Assembly: GCA_022559985.1 (NCBI GenBank)
Contig: JAFJTR010000034.1
Coordinates: 1 to 64,000 of the forward strand
Direction: 5' to 3'
DNA length: 64,000 nucleotides
From: Parastagonospora avenae f. sp. tritici 18332-5
Lineage: Eukaryota; Ascomycota; Dothideomycetes; Pleosporales; Phaeosphaeriaceae
Shown: positions 54,266 through 64,000 of the stretch, one piece after another
How positions within the stretch are numbered: position 1 is the stretch's first letter
Layout of the letters: every line of letters begins with the position of its first letter
Program-made: the position numbers and the translations under genes
The notes under the pieces: generated by a model
The model's database searches: none
Seen by the model: only the letters and a program-made list of their open reading frames with translations
What the model was told of the DNA's origin: nothing

Positions 54266-54925
54266 GGGGCCTAGCGTACCAAATTTTGGGCATGTTGGAA
54301 CAAATACATGTCATGTGATGATACCCGTTGATGAGGACTTGTTAATAGTTGAATATATAGTGTATTTATGGAATGTTGTCGATACTACTCCGAGCCGTGT
54401 CTCATGAACTCCGTCCAGGTTCCGATTTGGTTCCAAGCCGTCGCTGCATAAGCTCCGGCAATTGCTCTTAGCTCCCGTTCCGCTGCGTTAGTAGAGGGTG
54501 CTAGAGAGGCTCGCTCTCAGGTTGCGGCATGAGTCGGATGAAGATGATGCAGCAAGACTACTACAATGAGATGAACAGATAGCAGAACCTACAATGTCAA
54601 GCAGCGTATAGCTCCAGGAGTCTCCATGGAAGCCGCTATAGGTATATCAATAATAGGAAGCTGACGTACACACTTGAGGAGACTGCGTGTGCATGTGTTG
54701 GTCAAAGTATGGCTGTGATTGACCATGGTCCGATAAACTGCGAAGCTTGCGCGCCTCCAGCACCAGCATCCACCAAAGATTCGCAAAAGAAAGTACCGTG
54801 CATACTCCCTTTAGTACCCGACATGTCCGCTGCTGTTCACTGACTTTTCTCTGAATTTGATCCCAGCACTACATTGCCAAAGCCCTCTTCACACATGCCT
54901 TCATTCCCACACATCCTTCTTCACT
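54266..54925. other. Intergenic
   Basis: 660 bp with no gene recognised. The last ~80 bp are a C-rich leader ahead of ATG 54926. Confidence 0.4.
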
Positions 54926-56643
54926 ATGACTGAGAACCAGAGTACAAATGTGAATAGGGGCGTCCGATCGCAGAGCGCCTCACCAGCGTACACTTTGCAA
55001 CGACAAAATCTCCAAGACACATATTCTCTCCCAACAGAACAACCTCCAAAACGACCTCAAAGCGCACAAGACTACAGCGATGAATACACCAAAGCAGTAT
55101 ACGGTGAACGCGGGATATCTCCACATCATCTCCAGCGAGGCTATCACGCCTTCAGATCTGCGAGCTTAAGTGCCGGTAGAGGCACCGCGATGGAGACGAA
55201 ATCGGTGCCAAAAGCACTGGGCCGTAGTCAGAGCATTGCTGATATCGAGCGCAACTCTCCCTTAATTGACATACCTTATCGCTTCGCAGATAATGGTCCC
55301 GTCGTCGACAAAGACGTACGTGTGACCGAGGATGTTGCGGATGAGTACCAGCGCACGACAGATGACGTTGGAATGGTCCCAGTTGGGTAAGTAGACTTGA
55401 CAGCTTTTTGCCACCAAATCTAATGTTTGATGTGTAGAACAGTGTCTGAACGCCAGAAAGCTGGTCATAGATCTGTGCGATGGGCAAAAACTGAAGAAAA
55501 CGATGCAAATAAGGACCTACGTTTGCCGCGTATTACACATAGAGTTACTGCATCTACATCGGGGAGGAGACAAGTCCCAGAGACGATCTCGCATTCGATC
55601 AGCAAGGAACGCAGACTATTGTCGGTGCAGTCGCCATCTGATAAAGCGGCCCCAAAATTACAGGTCCACCCAAGCATTCGTGGGACAAAGCTCGATCTGT
55701 AAGTCTTCTCCGATTTTTGTGTGTTAATATAGCTGACTGTTCATCGTAGGAGCTCATCAGCACCGAGCAGATCAAATGCTAAGGCAGTGGTGAAGAACCC
55801 ACCGCAGGTGATCTCGACGTGTCGACGTTACTCCAAGCCTTTGACCGAGCTACTTTCCCGCCCAAAACTCAGGTCAGACAAGGAAGTCTCAAGACCTCTC
55901 ACACGCTCGAAGTCATTCGGGCTTGTACGGAGGGCTGTTCGCGACCATAGGCATTCACACTCTCAGCTTCAGGATCCTCCGCGTATCGAACTTACACTGC
56001 CTGCACGGATTGAGCCTTCACAGCTCCTTGCAGAATACAAGGATCTGGGAAATCGCAACCTACAAGCCGACGTGGTATCAAGGCCAGTTCAACGAGCAGC
56101 CGATGCGGCAAATCCGACCGAGTCGCTGACTGTTCCGAAAGAATGGTTGAAACGGGTAAGTATTCACATTAGCATATTTCCAATCGACAGCGCACTGAAT
56201 GCTCGAAGGGAAACTCAATCTCGCCAGAATACTGTGACATCCCAGATCAAGCTTCGCCACAGCGCGGAGGTGAACCAATTCATACAAAGGCTGGAGAGAA
56301 GATGAAAGACATAAAGGCGACTATCGACTTCAAGAACGCCGATAAAATGGTACTTGCTGCTGCGTTAGCTGAGGCTCTGACGGCAGAAACAGCGCCATCA
56401 AAGAATTCTCTCAAGAAGAGGCTTGGAGGTTCTCTTGGGCGCATGTCCATGCGCTCAGTCGCTGGTCTCTATGGCTCAATGAAGAGCCTGATGATGGATC
56501 GAGAAGTTGAGCCGGCTCCCGATTTGACATTACAGATCAAAGCCGCTGAACCACAAGAGGACTCTTTCAGTGAGAGTACGTTGGCGGCACTCGCTAAGGC
56601 TCAATCGAAGCACGCCACAACCGCTCCTCCACCCACTCCATAA
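54926..56643 (+). CDS. Hypothetical Ser/Arg-rich protein, 520 aa, four exons
   Basis: Exons 54926-55386, 55438-55698, 55750-56155 and 56209-56643; introns of 51, 51 and 53 nt have good GTAAGT-type donors and keep one frame throughout, which supports a real gene. No family recognised. The protein is basic and Ser-rich (ALGRSQSIADIERNSPLIDI; RPLTRSKSFGLVRRAVRDHR), with many candidate phosphorylation sites of RSxS/RSKS type. It ends with a helical part (NADKMVLAAALAEALTAETA, SLGRMSMRSVAGLYGSMKSL, ESTLAALAKAQ). No signal peptide or membrane helix. It could be a cytoskeleton- or signalling-related scaffold, but nothing in the sequence proves this. Confidence 0.72.
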
Positions 56644-58574
56644 TACTCTAAAGAGTAGCGATAATGTGGCAGACTTATATGGGGAAAGAAGGAAAATTGC
56701 GTCAAGGTCCAGCACATGTTGCTGGATTTCAGCTCATACCCACCATTTGAGCTTTCAGAGACTGCGCGCACAAAATATTGCAGTACCTGGTGGCGTTCGA
56801 TGTTGCATGGGCAAAATACAAAAGAGCCAGGCTACACGGATACTGCAAGTGCGGTGTCTTGCGTGGGGGATGAGGGACCAGGCAATAAGTTCTTGCAGAT
56901 GCGGCACTCTTGAGGAGGTGGTTGGGGAAAGACTTGGACCTTCTGAACCGACACAACACCACAGAGGAGAACGGCGCAGTCGGTAGCTATGACGCACGCG
57001 GGACGAGTCGAAGTAGCAAACGCTCAATCTCGTCCCGCGCGCGTGCGGCATGAACCAGAACCGTCTTCGCTGACTTGAACAACGTGGTCAACGTTCGAAT
57101 TCGGTTGAGTTGGCATCCAAAGCACGCGACCGCCGCACATGTTTTCATGGTGTCGGTACCACCAAGGTGTTACATATGCAACCACTCGAATTAAGCAGGT
57201 GTATAGTCAAACTTTGGTTCTCCACAACGTCGATCCGAGACCCCTTGTCGAACAGTCGTGTCGAGCTACGCAGGGAGTAGCCCGTACGTGCCGTGGTGTG
57301 TTGTTCTCCAGGGTGACGTCGTGGAAAGGATGCATCGTGGCAGTCGAGCGAGCACAGCGCATGACCAACTGCTTCGGGAGTAACGGGTTGATTCAAAAGC
57401 TGATTCGACGCAGAGACATTTGAAAAGCGGACCGGGTGTGAGCCGACAAGATGTCGCATCGGTGAAGTTACTCTGTGGAGATCTTGACGCTAGCATCTAC
57501 CCCAGGTTATCCCGCGCATGCCGATCACTCCTGGCATTCCAGTTACCAGAGCTCGAGCTCGAGCGTATATACGGAGGGAATGAAGAGCCTCAGAGATACC
57601 CGGTTGCTGGATACCACAATCTGGGGCCGTTCGATATTGTGCAACAGTTCGCCGACAACAGCACAGCGCTAGACGTTCCGTCGACGGAGCACAGTTTCGA
57701 TGCAAGGGCGAGGCGGATGGGATGACGTCGGCAGTGTGATCGCGGGCTTGTGACCACGAGCTACTGTGGTGCGCACGAGGCTATTGGCAGCCAGTCTGGA
57801 GCGGTGGAGTTGGCAAGGCGAGGGTGTTGTGAAGAGATCCACGAAGATGTGGCTTGTGACCGAGTAGAGTTTGTTTCTGCATGTCTGTTGTGCTAGCGGC
57901 CATGGGTTGCCGTAGGGTAGATGCGCATTCCAGGTCAATATGTAAACGTTATGCTTATATAATGGACCGATTTACTTCACTGGTGAGACTACCCTCAAAC
58001 TTAAGCAATTGTGGAATGTAGTCAGACTCTTCCTTGAGGCAAACCTCGCCGGACATGTTCGCATCTGCACTCAAGACTATATTCTTATTTGAATCCAAGC
58101 TCTGGTCGCAAGATACACTTCGAGTTATGTCCACGATATCCCCGGTCAGTGTTGTTATTTACCCCGCAAAGAAGCCTAAACCAGTCTAGCGCAGACGTGT
58201 GCCTCGTGTCATGCACAGCAGATCAATCTTCACGCAGCTCCATCATTGGTATAATCGGCACGGAACAACCTGCATCTCCGGTCACTCCTTCCAAGCGTCT
58301 TCATCGTCGTTGCATCTCCAACCCCTAATACGGCAGGTCCAGTGTACTACCCAAGCACCCGCCAATTCGCCTGTTGCCGCCCGACACTCTGCAATGGATG
58401 CACTCGTGACGACCTGTAAGATTATTGCCATTCCGACCAAAGCATCACTAGGCAAACTTTTATTCACGATGATGTTGAAACCGGGAAGCAAGGGCTAAGG
58501 ACCTTAGTTTAGTCGACTATATAGGGCAGTCATGGCTCTCCGGTCACAATGCCTCACTACCAGTTTCTCCCGTC
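56644..58574. other. Intergenic, no gene recognised
   Basis: 1.93 kb between the hypothetical gene and the GH31 alpha-glucosidase. It contains the solo MITE end (56764-56794). Short open frames on both strands lack motifs. A TATA-like tatataggg lies at about 58518, 57 bp before the GH31 ATG. Confidence 0.4.
56764..56794. repeat. Solo MITE terminal repeat (copy E)
   Basis: The sequence gcgcgcacaaaatattgcag followed by tacctggtgg matches the right terminal repeat of copies A and B. No partner repeat was found within 300 bp, so this is a truncated copy or solo end. Confidence 0.55.
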
Positions 58575-61542
58575 ATGCCGGCAACTATCACATTCCTACA
58601 TACTTGCATCCTTCTGTGGACTAGCTTCCTACAATGGGGGAACGCAGTGCCCCTAAAGAGGGCCGATAGTTGCCCGGGTTATAAGGCCAGCAATGTGCAG
58701 CGTTCAGACAACAGCTGGACGGCAGACCTTACGCTTGCTGGGACAGCATGTAATCTCTACAGCGAAGACCTTCAAGATCTTAAGTTTCGGGCTGAGTGGC
58801 AAACCGGTATGTTCCCTCCTCTGCTTTGACCGTAATACATGCATTACATAGCATCAGCTAATGGCGAAGATTCTCGACTCCATGTCATCATATATGACAA
58901 GGATGAGCAGGTCTACCAAGTGCCTGAGTCTGTCGTACCAAGGCCATCCGGATCTGCCAGCTCTAGTGCATCGCTGCTAGACGTGTCTATCGAGGAAGAA
59001 CCATTCTCGTTTACCGTCACTCGGAAAAGCAATGGAGAAGATATATTCTCGACAAAGGGCTCTAATTTGGTTTTCGAGTCGCAATACTGGCGATTGCGAA
59101 CGTCATTGCCAGACAACCCCAATCTTTATGGACTGGGCGAGCATACAGACTCCTTGCGACTGCCGACGTCGAACTATGTGAGGACCATGTGGGCCCGCGA
59201 TGCCGGCGGTGTGCCAGTTGGGACGAATTTGTACGGCACCCATCCCGTCTACTACGAGCACAGGGCCGGATCCGGTCTCTCTCATGGTGTCCTTCTGCTG
59301 AACAGCAACGGTATGGACATCAAGATCAACAACGACAACGGCCAATATCTGGAGTACAATGTCATTGGCGGTGTCGTCGATCTTTACTTCATGGCCGGTC
59401 CAGCTCCATTTGACGTCGCTCGTGAGTACAGTGAGATCACACAAAAGGCTGCCATGATGCCATACTGGGGTCTCGGTTTCCATCAATGCCGTTTCGGCTA
59501 CCAAAGTGCGGATCAAGTGGCTGAGGTTGTTGCCAACTACTCCAAGGCAAACATTCCTCTTGAGACTATGTGGACAGGTAGGACTATCCCTTTCCGATCT
59601 ATACTGCATCGAGATTAACAGAGATAGATATCGACTACATGGACGGCTACAAAGTTTTCACACTGGCAGAAAGCTTTCCCCTTGATAAGATGCGCGCCTT
59701 GATCAGTGATCTGCACAGCAAGGACCAGCATTACATTGTCATGGTCGATCCAGGTGCGTTACATGATCTACCAGAAAGTTGATATGGGCTGATACCAGAT
59801 GTAGCGGTTGCGGCACAGAACTATGATGCTTACAATAATGGAGTCAATGCTAATGTATTCTTGAAGAAGAATGGAGCTATTTACAAAGGTAGTGTGTGGC
59901 CTGGTACGGCAGTTTTCCCGGATTGGTTCCATTCGAACACCCAAGAATACTGGAACTCGGAGTTCTCCAACTTCTTTAATGCCGAGACTGGGTTAGACAT
60001 CGATGCTCTGTGGATCGACATGAACGAGCCGTCAAACTTCTGTGAATACCCCTGCACAAACCCGGGAGCAGCAGCGACATCAGATACTGAAGGCATCGTC
60101 GCGCGCGATATCTCACGCGTGTCCAGCCACGGTATTGTCAAGGAGCAGAATGGGAGAAGATCCGCTTCTTACCCTGTTGGGCGCGATAACGACCACGAAA
60201 ATTCGAAACGGCAAGCCAGCGCCTCGGGTAATAAGAAAGGATTGCCCAATCGAAATCTACTTGATCCGTCATACAATATTAACAACGCTTTCCGAGTTCT
60301 GAGTAACAAAACCGCGGATACTGATATCATTCATCAAAACGGCTTAACCGAGTATGATACACACAATCTGTAAGTTCTTGAAAAAATGGGACAATGACAA
60401 CATCTGACAAGTAGTTCCAGCTACGGAACAATGATGAGTACGACAAGCCGAAACAGCATGCTCAACCGACGACCTGACAAGAGACCAATGGTAATCACGC
60501 GGAGCACCTTCGTTGGTGCTGGCGCACACGTAGGTCACTGGCTCGGTGACAACCTGTCGGCGTGGGACCAATATCTTATTTCCATTCGTCACCTACTTCA
60601 GTTTGTTTCGATCTTTCAAGTTCCAATGGTAAGTTTGTCTAGTCACAACGCAGAGTCTCGCTAACACAGTTTAGGCCGGTGCAGATGTCTGCGGCTTCCT
60701 CCAGAACACCAATGAGCATCTGTGCGCTCGTTGGACCGTACTTGGTGCTTTCTATCCCTTTTACAGGAATCACAATGTCAACGACGCAATTCCCCAGGAG
60801 GCTTACCGATGGGAATCAGTAGCAGAGGCAGCACGGAAAGCTATTGATATTCGCTACAGGTTGCTTGACTACATTTACACAGCGATGCACAAGCAGACCG
60901 TAGATGGCACTCCGATGCTGGCGCCCCTTTGGTAAGCAAGCACGCAATATGTACAAGCACGTCGCGCTGACTTCTTGAAGGATGCAGTTTCCGGCCGATA
61001 GCAAAACTTACGCGATTGACACGCAATTCTTTTACGGACCCTCTATGCTCATCAACCCAGTAACGGATGAACAATCTACATCCGTCTCTTTCTACGTGCC
61101 CCAGGGAGTCTGGTACGATCTACGCGACCAGAAGCCTGTCACTGGCGCTGGATCCACCATCACATACAACAATTTGAGCACAAGTGACATCGCAGTCCTT
61201 GTGAAAGGCGGATCCATCATTCCGGCGCGCATCAACAGCGCAATGACGACCAAAGCCTTGCGAGACAAAGACTTCGAATTACTCGTTGCGCCCGATGCAG
61301 ACGGCAAGGCGAGCGGTACACTTTATCTAGACGACGGAGAGAGCTTGGTGCAAGCCGGTACCAGCGAGATCACCTTCACGTGGGAAGATGGTAAGATCAA
61401 GATGGCGGGATCGTTTGGCTTCTCGACAAAGGTAGGCTTGAAGAGTTTTACAGTCTACGGCGATGCGCCACAGAAGTATGAATTGAACGAAGGCTTGGAT
61501 GAGCCTTGGGTACGTGACGCCGCGAGCTTGAAGAAGCTATGA
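58575..61542 (+). CDS. Secreted alpha-glucosidase, glycoside hydrolase family 31
   Basis: Seven exons: 58575-58806, 58852-59577, 59622-59753, 59799-60369, 60421-60628, 60675-60931 and 60981-61542, giving 895 aa; every intron is 43-51 nt. A signal peptide (TFLHTCILLWTSFLQWGNAV) leads into the N-terminal beta-sandwich with NLYGLGEHTDSLRLPTSNY. The barrel begins at MPYWGLGFHQCRFGYQSADQ, with ETMWTEIDYMDGYK-type strand (ETMWTEIDIDYMDGYKVFT). The nucleophile is Asp437 in ALWIDMNEPSNF and the acid/base is Asp597 in HVGHWLGDNLSAW. The beta-sandwich DPDV..AQNYDAYNNG and the C-terminal DDGES domain follow. Known activity of this branch: release of glucose from maltose, starch-derived or other alpha-glucosides outside the cell. 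It belongs to a different GH31 branch from the gene at 24716. Confidence 0.95.
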
Positions 61543-63279
61543 TCATTGCGCATTTAGCAGAAACCCTTCGTTAGCGTATGTTTAAGCTTCTAGCTTTAGT
61601 TGTCTTTAGCAGGGCACAATACAATGAATGATACCCATTGCCATAAGACTTGTGTCGCGATGTCATTCATTTATAGGCTGAAAGTCTTTGTCTATGGTAT
61701 TTCATTCCACCAGCTCATCTCGTTCCGACGTGGCTTTGGCAGCGCATCTCCTGCTCTTAATTGGAGTGCCAACTGTCGAACTCTGGCCACTTTGGATCGT
61801 ATTCGAGAACATCGCAAGTGGAGCTGCAAGATCAAAACTGCGGAAAAAGGCACTGTCGTGCCTGGCTACCTCCCAAGCACGTCCTTTCATACCTCTATAA
61901 CCGAGCAGATTCTAAACCTAGAGAAAAGTGGACGAGAAAAATTATGTACGTGTTTTTGTTTCTGATCGTGAGCAGTAGAGTTAGTTAAATAGTGGATTTG
62001 AAGCGAGAAGTGTGATATGTCGCGGTGTACATATGTTCTTCACATCCATGCTCGGTGCGGGTGTTCATCATCGGAACCTAATGATGATGATGATCATCAT
62101 CACCACCACTGTACCACGCTAACCATCGACATCACCATCATCATTTTCAAAAGGCACCACGGCACAGGGCAGACAAAGACACCATATTAGTCAATGAACT
62201 TGGTTTTTTGGAGGCAGACATTATTGAATGGTTCTTGAGTTTTTTAAGACCATTCAGCCTTGTCGCCCATAGCCATAGTGTCACAGAAGATGAGAAGATG
62301 GATGTTGATGATGGAGGAGATGCAGGCTTATATATGCAACGCTCTACATGCTCACGTAAGCAAGTGAAGCGGTAAGACGGCGACATGTGCTTGGTGGTCG
62401 ATGTCACATAGCGTATCTTGTGAATTAGTGAGATCGACCCATATCTTGGGAAGGACTTAGTCCAATGAACAAGCCATCGGTAAGGATGAGTGCAGATGCC
62501 TTAGCTTGTGACAGTGTATCATTGGATCGAGGAGCCAGTATGTGACCTGAAAACCTGCTCAGAAGACGCGCGAGCGCAGTATTCAGACATTGAATGCACC
62601 AGTGGTGTGTCTTTGGGGTGATCTTGATCCCAGGAGAGAAATCCTGGGCAGGTTTATCCCCGATTTGCTCAAAGTGACTGTCGAAACTTCACGCAGCGAT
62701 GGTGTAAATCATGCCACCTTCAATCGCTTTGCCTGAAGTGGGCTCAGAAGCAGACCAACTGACGCGTCCCTGCATTTACATGGACCAGAGTCTAGATCGT
62801 CGAGGATATTTTAGGCATCGAGGCAGTTTGCCAGTCTCCATCTGGTCGAACTTCAACCCAAGACTACAGCGGTGAGCGATCGATGCGTGCCCGGGCGTTC
62901 GCAATGCACTTCATTCACAGAGACTGCTGAAGCTCTTCGGTGCGAACGCTTGTTCAAGCCGTGATGACATGTGAAGCTTGATGCAGCGACGCGCAGGTTT
63001 TACTCGGTGACCTTGCGAAGAGCGAACTCAAGAAAGTTAGCATTTTGTGTGATCAAGGCAGTAGATGTTCATGTGAAGAAATGAGGTGCATCTCACGATG
63101 GTCTATCATTTCGCGCTAACTTCGGTAACGCCAAGGGACACCTCGCGCACGGGGACACCATGCGCACAAGAACACCACATCTGCTACCCACACAAATGAG
63201 GCTATTAAGCCGCACCACAACGCTGTATATAGATAATATCGTAGAGTAACAGTAAATAGAACCTTACGAACAATTTGTA
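61543..63279. other. Intergenic, no gene recognised
   Basis: 1.74 kb between the alpha-glucosidase and the transposon relic. Contains an ATG/ATC trinucleotide run (62081-62145). The last part is probably transposon flank, with no terminal repeat identified. Confidence 0.4.
62081..62145. repeat. Imperfect palindromic trinucleotide repeat (ATG/ATC/ACC)
   Basis: The run aatgatgatgatgatcatca followed by tcaccaccac, then catcgacatcaccatcatca. The first part is self-complementary and could form a small hairpin. Confidence 0.7.
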
Positions 63280-64000
63280 CTATCCGAATTTTAATGGGAG
63301 GGTGACGCTGCGGCCGAATCGGGTTTGGCGCGATAGCTGCGGTGTGGCAGCCACTTCGACCACAACACCTATTCTACCCCCCAGATTTCCACCACCACTG
63401 CGTTTCTGCTTCTTCTTGGGCTTAGATAGTGCTTTCGAAGCTTTGCGCTTACTGGTTTGGGAAGTTTTAAGAGCTTTTTGACGGTCTCTCTCTTCTTTTC
63501 AGCGTTGGTTTTGAGCCGCTCTCTCAGCCTTCTGAGCCTCCTTCACCTCACGCTTTGCCTTAGCAGCCTCTTGCCTCTCCTCTCGGTACTTTTGATCAAG
63601 TATTTTCTTGGCTTTTTGAAGCTCTCGTTTGGTGTGATTGGCTGCCTTTTCGGCTACTTTTGCGTTGTCTTTTATAGTTATTTCACGTCTCTCTTTCTCA
63701 AGCAGCCTTGATGAGTACCAAGCAGCGTCAGTATAATCCTTTTTGCTCCCTCTAATAAGCAGGCATCTAGCATGGCTTATGCGCTTATTTTGGGTGTCAA
63801 ATGATGCAATCAGCTCTGTGTTTTCGTGCTGTAGAAGCTTAGTTTCAATGCTAGCGCGGTGAATTGCTCTCTTAAGCTTCTTGAACTGCTCATCATTCTG
63901 ATCAACAACTAGCTGCTCTAATAACTGCTCTGTACGCCTCCGGTAGTCTGGTGAGAGGTGAGAGACGTCCACTGGATTAGTCTGATTAGGTGGTGTTCTT
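63280..64000 (-). pseudogene. Pogo/Tc1-type transposase C-terminus, runs off the window
   Basis: The minus-strand frame from the window edge reads RTPPNQTNPVDVSHLSPDYR, RRTEQLLEQLVVDQ, SRLLEKERREITIKDNAKVA and coiled-coil-like KKILDQKYREERQEAAKAKR. After a single in-frame TGA (63500 region, where CGA would give Arg) it continues in the same frame through KALSKPKKKQKRSGGGNLGG and RFGRSVTLPLKFG to a TAG at 63282-63280. This is the basic tail of fungal pogo-family transposases, downstream of the DDE core. Apart from the TGA it is much better preserved than the left-edge relic, so it is a younger insertion. Confidence 0.75.

Noticed and set aside
62081..62145. Palindromic trinucleotide run considered as a terminator hairpin or CRISPR-like repeat
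   Set aside because: Simple-sequence DNA in a eukaryotic intergenic region; no spacer-repeat periodicity.

Overview
The window is nuclear DNA of a filamentous ascomycete. Genes are intron-bearing, with canonical GT-AG introns mostly of 44-80 nt and CTRAC-like branch sites. Families include GH131, an APSES/MBP1 regulator, a dual C2H2+Zn2Cys6 regulator and tail-anchored SNARE and E2 proteins, and the left-edge transposon carries RIP-like C-to-T stops. The gene set suits Pezizomycotina, most likely Dothideomycetes (inference). About 22 apparently intact protein genes, three or four gene relics and a small repeat family can be supported. No tRNA, rRNA or CRISPR array was recognised.

Left edge (1-5.1 kb): a heavily mutated pogo-type transposase relic abuts a C-terminal fossil of an FAD-dependent monooxygenase, followed by an intact secreted FAD-linked (BBE-like) oxidase. 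This looks like the eroded margin of a metabolic locus. 5-15 kb holds ordinary genes: an acidic hypothetical protein, a GT31 type-II membrane glycosyltransferase, a 723-aa hypothetical protein, and the divergent pair UBC6-type E2 and tail-anchored heme-oxygenase-like protein.

15.6-35.8 kb is an accessory, carbohydrate-oriented region: secreted GH131 glucanase, secreted type-B carboxylesterase, a broken hypothetical gene next to a MITE, secreted GH39, cytosolic GH31 (alpha-xylosidase-like), a C2H2/Zn2Cys6 transcription factor, an alpha-glucoside/maltose-type MFS transporter and a peroxisomal (PTS1) CoA ligase. Extracellular enzymes, importer, intracellular glycosidase and a local regulator together suggest a small plant-cell-wall oligosaccharide utilisation cluster (inference).

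36-56.7 kb is housekeeping and compact: complex I subunit NDUFB7 (three small exons), divergent from MBP1; a DMT transporter; a small RRxS-rich protein; a C2H2 regulator behind a 3.8-kb gene-free upstream region; glutathione peroxidase with two possible starts; PP2A activator (PTPA) divergent from SNARE USE1; an Smr protein with a CaaX-like end; and a 520-aa hypothetical protein. 58.5-61.5 kb carries a second, secreted GH31 alpha-glucosidase with seven exons. The right edge is another pogo-type transposase C-terminus running off the window.

Four copies of a ~210-230-bp MITE with ~28-bp terminal inverted repeats, plus one solo end, are scattered from 21 to 57 kb. Exon coordinates were derived by hand from reading frames, splice signals and family knowledge. 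Starts were placed on ATG codons.
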